Shown piece after piece: positions 33,535 to 36,234 of a stretch of DNA of 36,234 nucleotides. The stretch's first letter is position 1. The number at the start of each line of letters is the position of its first letter. A model generated the notes under the pieces. That model saw nothing but the letters and a program-made list of their open reading frames with translations, was not told the DNA's origin and ran no database searches. The translations under genes and the position numbers were made by a program. The stretch comes from Micromonospora sp. ALFpr18c (GTDB taxonomy: Bacteria; Actinomycetota; Actinomycetes; Mycobacteriales; Micromonosporaceae), in contig NZ_WBKR01000033.1 of the NCBI RefSeq assembly GCF_008868155.1, forward strand, positions 1 through 36,234. The letters are read 5' to 3'.

Positions 33535-33574
33535 CGAACGCCGCCGCGGAGCGTGGGCTCCGCGACGGCGTTCG
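33535..33574 (-). terminator. Terminator of the DEAD-box helicase gene
   Basis: CGAACGCCGCCGCGGAGC (33535-33552) pairs with 33557-33574 over 18 bp with one mismatch and a GTGG tetraloop. It begins 15 nt after the helicase stop and ends just before the promoter of the glycolipid-binding gene on the same strand, so it insulates the two. Confidence 0.8.
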
Positions 33575-33589
33575 GGGTCGATCAGAGGA

Positions 33590-35464
33590 TCAGTGGGTAC
33601 GCGCCGGCGGACGCCCGCCGAAACCACGCCGGTCGTCGCGCGGCCGGTCGTCGCGCGGCCGGTCGTCCCGGCCACGGCCCTCGGAGCGGAAGCCACCCCG
33701 GGTGTCCCGGTCGCCCTGCCGCCGCTCACCCTGCGGCCGGTCGCCGAAGCGCCGCTCGCCGGTCGGCCGGTCGCCGTAACGCCGCTCGCCCTGCGGACGG
33801 TCACCGTAGGTCCGGTCCCCGGTCGGGCGGTCGCCGTAGCGGCGCTCGCCGGTCGGTCGGCCGTCCCGGTCGCCGAACTGCGGCCGGTCGCCGTAGCGGC
33901 GTTCGCCCTGCGGTCGGTCGCCGAAGCGCCGCTCGCCGCTGGGCCGGTCACCATACTGCCGGTCCCCGGTCGGGCGGTCACCGAAGCGCCGCTCACCGGT
34001 CGGGCGGTCGCCGTAGCGGCGCTCGCCGGTCGGTCGGCCGTCCCGGTCACCGAACTGCGGCCGGTCGCCGAAGCGGCGCTCGCCCTGCGGCCGGTCCCGG
34101 TCACCGAAGCGGCGCGGGCCGCCGGACCGGTCGTCGAAACGACGCGAGCCGCCGGAGCGGTCGCCGTACCCGCGCGGCTCCGCCTCGACCCGAACCGGAA
34201 CGCCGCTCGGCTCGCGGGCGCCGATCAGCTCGGCCAACGCGGGGTCGCCGAGCCGTACCCGGGTCTCGGCGGGCGCGACGCCCGCCTTCTCCATCATCGC
34301 CAGGGTGGTCCGCCGCTGCTTGGGCAGCACCAGCGTGGCCACCGCGCCCGACTCGCCCGCCCGGGCGGTGCGCCCGGCGCGGTGCAGGTAGTCCTTGGGG
34401 TCCTTCGGCGGGTCGACGTGCAGCACCAGGGTGACGCCGTCGACGTGGATGCCCCGGGCGGCCACGTCCGTGGCGACCAGGACGTTCATCCGGCCCTCAC
34501 GGAACTCGGCCAGGGTCTTGGTACGCATCCGCTGGGTCTTGCCGCCGTGCAGGCCACCGGCCCGTACGCCGACCGCCGCGAGCTGCTCGACCAGCCGGTC
34601 CACACCCAGCTGGGTGCGGGCGAAGACCATGGTCCGGCCGTCCCGGGCGGCGATCGAGGCGGCCACCGGGAACTTCTCGTGCGGCGGGATCAACAGCATG
34701 TGGTGATCCATGGTGGACACCGAGGCGGTGGACGGCGCGGTGGAGTGGGTCACCGGGTCGTTCATGAACCGCTTGACCAGCGCGTCGACGTCACCGTCCA
34801 GGGTGGCCGAGAAGAGCAGCCGCTGACCGTTCGCGGGCGTCTTCGCCAGCAGCTCGGTCACTTCGGGCAGGAAGCCCATGTCGGCCATCTGGTCGGCCTC
34901 GTCGAGCACCGTCACCTCGACGTCGTCGAGCTGGCAGATGCCCCGCTCGATGAGGTCGCCGAGCCGGCCCGGGGTCGCCACGATGATCTCCACGCCGCGG
35001 CGCAGCGCGTCGATCTGACGGTCGTACGGAACACCGCCGACGGCGGTCTTCAGGAACACGTTGAGCGACTTGCCCAGCGGCAGCAGCGCGTCGTTGACCT
35101 GCATGGCCAACTCGCGGGTCGGGACCAGGACCAGGGCGCGCGGCCGCATCGGTCGGGCCGGCTTACCGGCGGCGACCCGGGCCAGCAACGGCAGGCCGAA
35201 GGCGAGGGTCTTGCCCGACCCGGTCTGCCCGCGGCCCAGCACGTCGCGGCCGGCGAGCGCGTCGGGCACGGTGGCCCGCTGGATCTCGAAGGGGGTGGTG
35301 ATGCCCTGCCGCGCCAACGCGCGCACCAGGGGCTCGGGCAGACCGAGCGCGGCGAAGTCGATCTCCGCCGGCGCGGCGTCGGCCTGCGCCGGAATGGCGT
35401 CGGAGGTCTCGACAGTGGTGTCGTAAACGGACGGAACGATGCTGGAGTCAGCAGAGGTGGTCAA
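33590..35464 (-). CDS. DEAD-box ATP-dependent RNA helicase with Arg-rich repeat tail
   Basis: This protein of about 624 residues has the full helicase core. It shows the Q motif GITTPFEIQ, motif I GQTGSGKT, Ia PTRELAMQV, Ib TPGRLGDL, II VLDEADQM, III FSATL, IV VFARTQ, V ATDVAARGIHVDGV and VI HRAGRTARAGESG. After about residue 440 it becomes a low-complexity tail rich in Gly, Arg, Asp and aromatic residues: eleven decapeptides of the form GERR(F/Y)GDRP(Q/T), then RDDRPRDDRPRDDRRGFGGRPP. Such tails bind RNA and can promote condensates. It resembles RhlE/CsdA-type helicases for ribosome assembly, mRNA turnover or cold adaptation. The start is set at TTG 35464, 6 nt after AAAGG; TTG 35467 is adjacent and no ATG or GTG is better placed. 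Confidence 0.9.
   Translation of the reverse strand: MTTSADSSIVPSVYDTTVETSDAIPAQADAAPAEIDFAALGLPEPLVRALARQGITTPFEIQRATVPDALAGRDVLGRGQTGSGKTLAFGLPLLARVAAGKPARPMRPRALVLVPTRELAMQVNDALLPLGKSLNVFLKTAVGGVPYDRQIDALRRGVEIIVATPGRLGDLIERGICQLDDVEVTVLDEADQMADMGFLPEVTELLAKTPANGQRLLFSATLDGDVDALVKRFMNDPVTHSTAPSTASVSTMDHHMLLIPPHEKFPVAASIAARDGRTMVFARTQLGVDRLVEQLAAVGVRAGGLHGGKTQRMRTKTLAEFREGRMNVLVATDVAARGIHVDGVTLVLHVDPPKDPKDYLHRAGRTARAGESGAVATLVLPKQRRTTLAMMEKAGVAPAETRVRLGDPALAELIGAREPSGVPVRVEAEPRGYGDRSGGSRRFDDRSGGPRRFGDRDRPQGERRFGDRPQFGDRDGRPTGERRYGDRPTGERRFGDRPTGDRQYGDRPSGERRFGDRPQGERRYGDRPQFGDRDGRPTGERRYGDRPTGDRTYGDRPQGERRYGDRPTGERRFGDRPQGERRQGDRDTRGGFRSEGRGRDDRPRDDRPRDDRRGFGGRPPARTH
33704..34084 (-). repeat. 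Decapeptide-coding tandem repeat in the helicase tail
   Basis: Eleven roughly 30-bp units encode variants of GERR(F/Y)GDRP(Q/T/S). Two 9-residue inserts, FGDRDGRPT, occur 59 residues apart, indicating duplication of a larger block of about 177 bp. Phe and Tyr vary between units at the same position, and Glu/Asp and Arg/Gln/Thr at others. The repeat produces a long open but meaningless frame on the opposite strand. Confidence 0.9.
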
Positions 35465-35588
35465 CAAATGCCTTTCGAGCGGGGCGCATCTTCGCGATGG
35501 CCTGCCGCGGCTGTTGTCGCCGGATCGCCCGCAAGATCGCCCATGGGCGCGCACCACGCGCGCCGGGTCAGTGATCTCGACAAGTGTA
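35465..35588 (-). promoter_or_regulatory. Long structured 5' leader of the DEAD-box helicase gene
   Basis: TACACT (35583-35588, minus strand) is the best -10-like hexamer upstream, implying a leader of about 110 nt, whereas many genes in this window appear leaderless. The leader contains a perfect 7-bp hairpin, GGCGCGC (35546-35552) with GCGCGCC (35558-35564) and a 5-nt loop. No convincing -35 is present. The remaining intergenic part up to 35659 shows nothing else I can name. Confidence 0.4.
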
Positions 35589-35659
35589 CGGCGGTTCGGC
35601 GAAGTCGCCAGCCGCTTGCCCGGCGGTAGTGGGCGGACTCACCATCGTCCCCTCGCGGC

Positions 35660-36234
35660 TCAGCTGTTGAGCATGTCGCCCATCAGGCCGTCCAGGGCGT
35701 TGTTGGCCAGCAGGACGACCAGGACGCTGACCGCGACCAACAGCCCCAGCGCGGCGGCGAGGACGAGCAGAACCCGGGTGGTGCGGGGCCGGTCGGCCGG
35801 CGTGTCCGCCCAGCCCTGGGCCAGGATGTGCCCGGTCAGGGAGCCCGAAGTCTCCACCGCGTTGGCGGGCAGGGCGATCGTGGCGAAGCCCGGCCCCTCC
35901 CCGCTGCCGTAGACGGTGCCGGCCAGGTCGGGGCCGGTAGCCGGCCGCCCGCCGGTGACACCGGCCGTGGACCGTCCCGCCGGGCTGGCGGTGGTGGGCG
36001 TGGTCGGTCGGGCGTCGTTGGCCGTGGACGGGGCAGCGCCGGTGGTGGACGGCGGCCACACGGGCAGTGCGGGTGCGGGCACCACCGGCGGAGCGGAGAC
36101 GGGCGCCCCCGCCCAGCCGCCGCCGGAGGTCGGCAGCCCCGGCACAGCGCCGGGCGCCCGGTCCGCCGGCGGGGCGGAGACCGACGCGGTCGCCCGTACC
36201 CCGGGCAGGTGGGGCATCGCCGGCGGAGGGGGGA
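35660..36234 (-). CDS. Proline-rich single-pass membrane protein, 5' end outside the window
   Basis: The frame is open to the window edge and an internal ATG at 36217 is preceded by more Pro codons, so the gene is probably partial at its 5' end. At least 191 residues are visible. A long Ala/Pro/Thr/Ser/Gly-rich disordered region (about 110 residues) is followed by TVYGSGEGPGFATIALPANAVETSGSLTGHILAQGW. A basic stop (DRPRTTR) precedes one TM helix (VLLVLAAALGLLVAVSVLVVLLA) and the short tail NNALDGLMGDMLNS. I recognise no family. The layout suggests a cytoplasmic disordered domain anchored by a C-terminal helix. Confidence 0.65.
   Translation of the reverse strand, partial: PPPPAMPHLPGVRATASVSAPPADRAPGAVPGLPTSGGGWAGAPVSAPPVVPAPALPVWPPSTTGAAPSTANDARPTTPTTASPAGRSTAGVTGGRPATGPDLAGTVYGSGEGPGFATIALPANAVETSGSLTGHILAQGWADTPADRPRTTRVLLVLAAALGLLVAVSVLVVLLANNALDGLMGDMLNS

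Noticed and set aside
33389..35629. A very long plus-strand open frame opposite the DEAD-box helicase
   Set aside because: Its Val/Ala/Pro/Arg-rich periodic translation mirrors the minus-strand decapeptide repeats and helicase codons. It has no recognisable domain and is explained by high GC and repeat structure.

Overview
The window is high-GC DNA with strong G/C third-position bias, overlapping GTGA/ATGA gene junctions and many apparently leaderless genes. It encodes a BldC-family regulator and genes of the futalosine-type menaquinone pathway. Together these point to a filamentous actinobacterium, most likely a member of the Micromonosporaceae such as Micromonospora. This assignment is inferred from gene content and style; no rRNA is present. 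Most of the window is chromosomal housekeeping and regulatory sequence, with no phage, IS or CRISPR signature.

Layout: (1) 44-2798, a PadR-regulated ABC exporter operon (PadR, ATPase, FtsX-like permease). (2) 2822-6674, a tiny membrane protein, an oligopeptidase B and, divergent from it, a GlcE-like FAD oxidoreductase with a LexA-box-like site at its start. (3) 6697-13976, a signalling block. It holds a fused RsbW-like kinase/GAF/SpoIIE phosphatase, a very large soluble hybrid histidine kinase with seven 92-residue HAMP repeats resembling fungal Nik1 kinases, and its overlapping response regulator. (4) 13986-17081, a GbsR/MarR-type repressor divergent from a two-gene ABC-2 exporter, with a clear palindromic operator between them. 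(5) 17182-17517, a STAS anti-sigma antagonist. (6) 17684-23700, a tightly packed operon hemL - histidine phosphatase - TlpA/ResA-like - ccdA - resB - ccsB for haem supply and system II cytochrome c maturation. (7) 23703-25433, a solitary ATPase with a C-terminal PD-(D/E)XK nuclease-like domain, preceded by a 53-nt near-perfect AT-rich palindrome, and a short, possibly truncated gene converging on it. (8) 25554-30834, menaquinone-type UbiD decarboxylase, MqnP prenyltransferase, an inverted class I terpene synthase, UbiX flavin prenyltransferase, BldC-family regulator and Lrp/AsnC regulator. (9) 30890-36234, a short-chain dehydrogenase, a Cds1-like PLP enzyme, a putative glycolipid-binding protein, a DEAD-box helicase with an Arg/Gly/Asp-rich decapeptide tail, and the 3' part of a proline-rich membrane protein gene running off the window.

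Functional logic: blocks 6 and 8 both serve the respiratory chain (haem, cytochrome c, menaquinone). Block 3 plus the STAS protein could form a partner-switching network feeding a sigma factor located elsewhere. The best candidate for an undescribed system is the ATPase-nuclease gene with its palindrome, wedged between the cytochrome and menaquinone loci.
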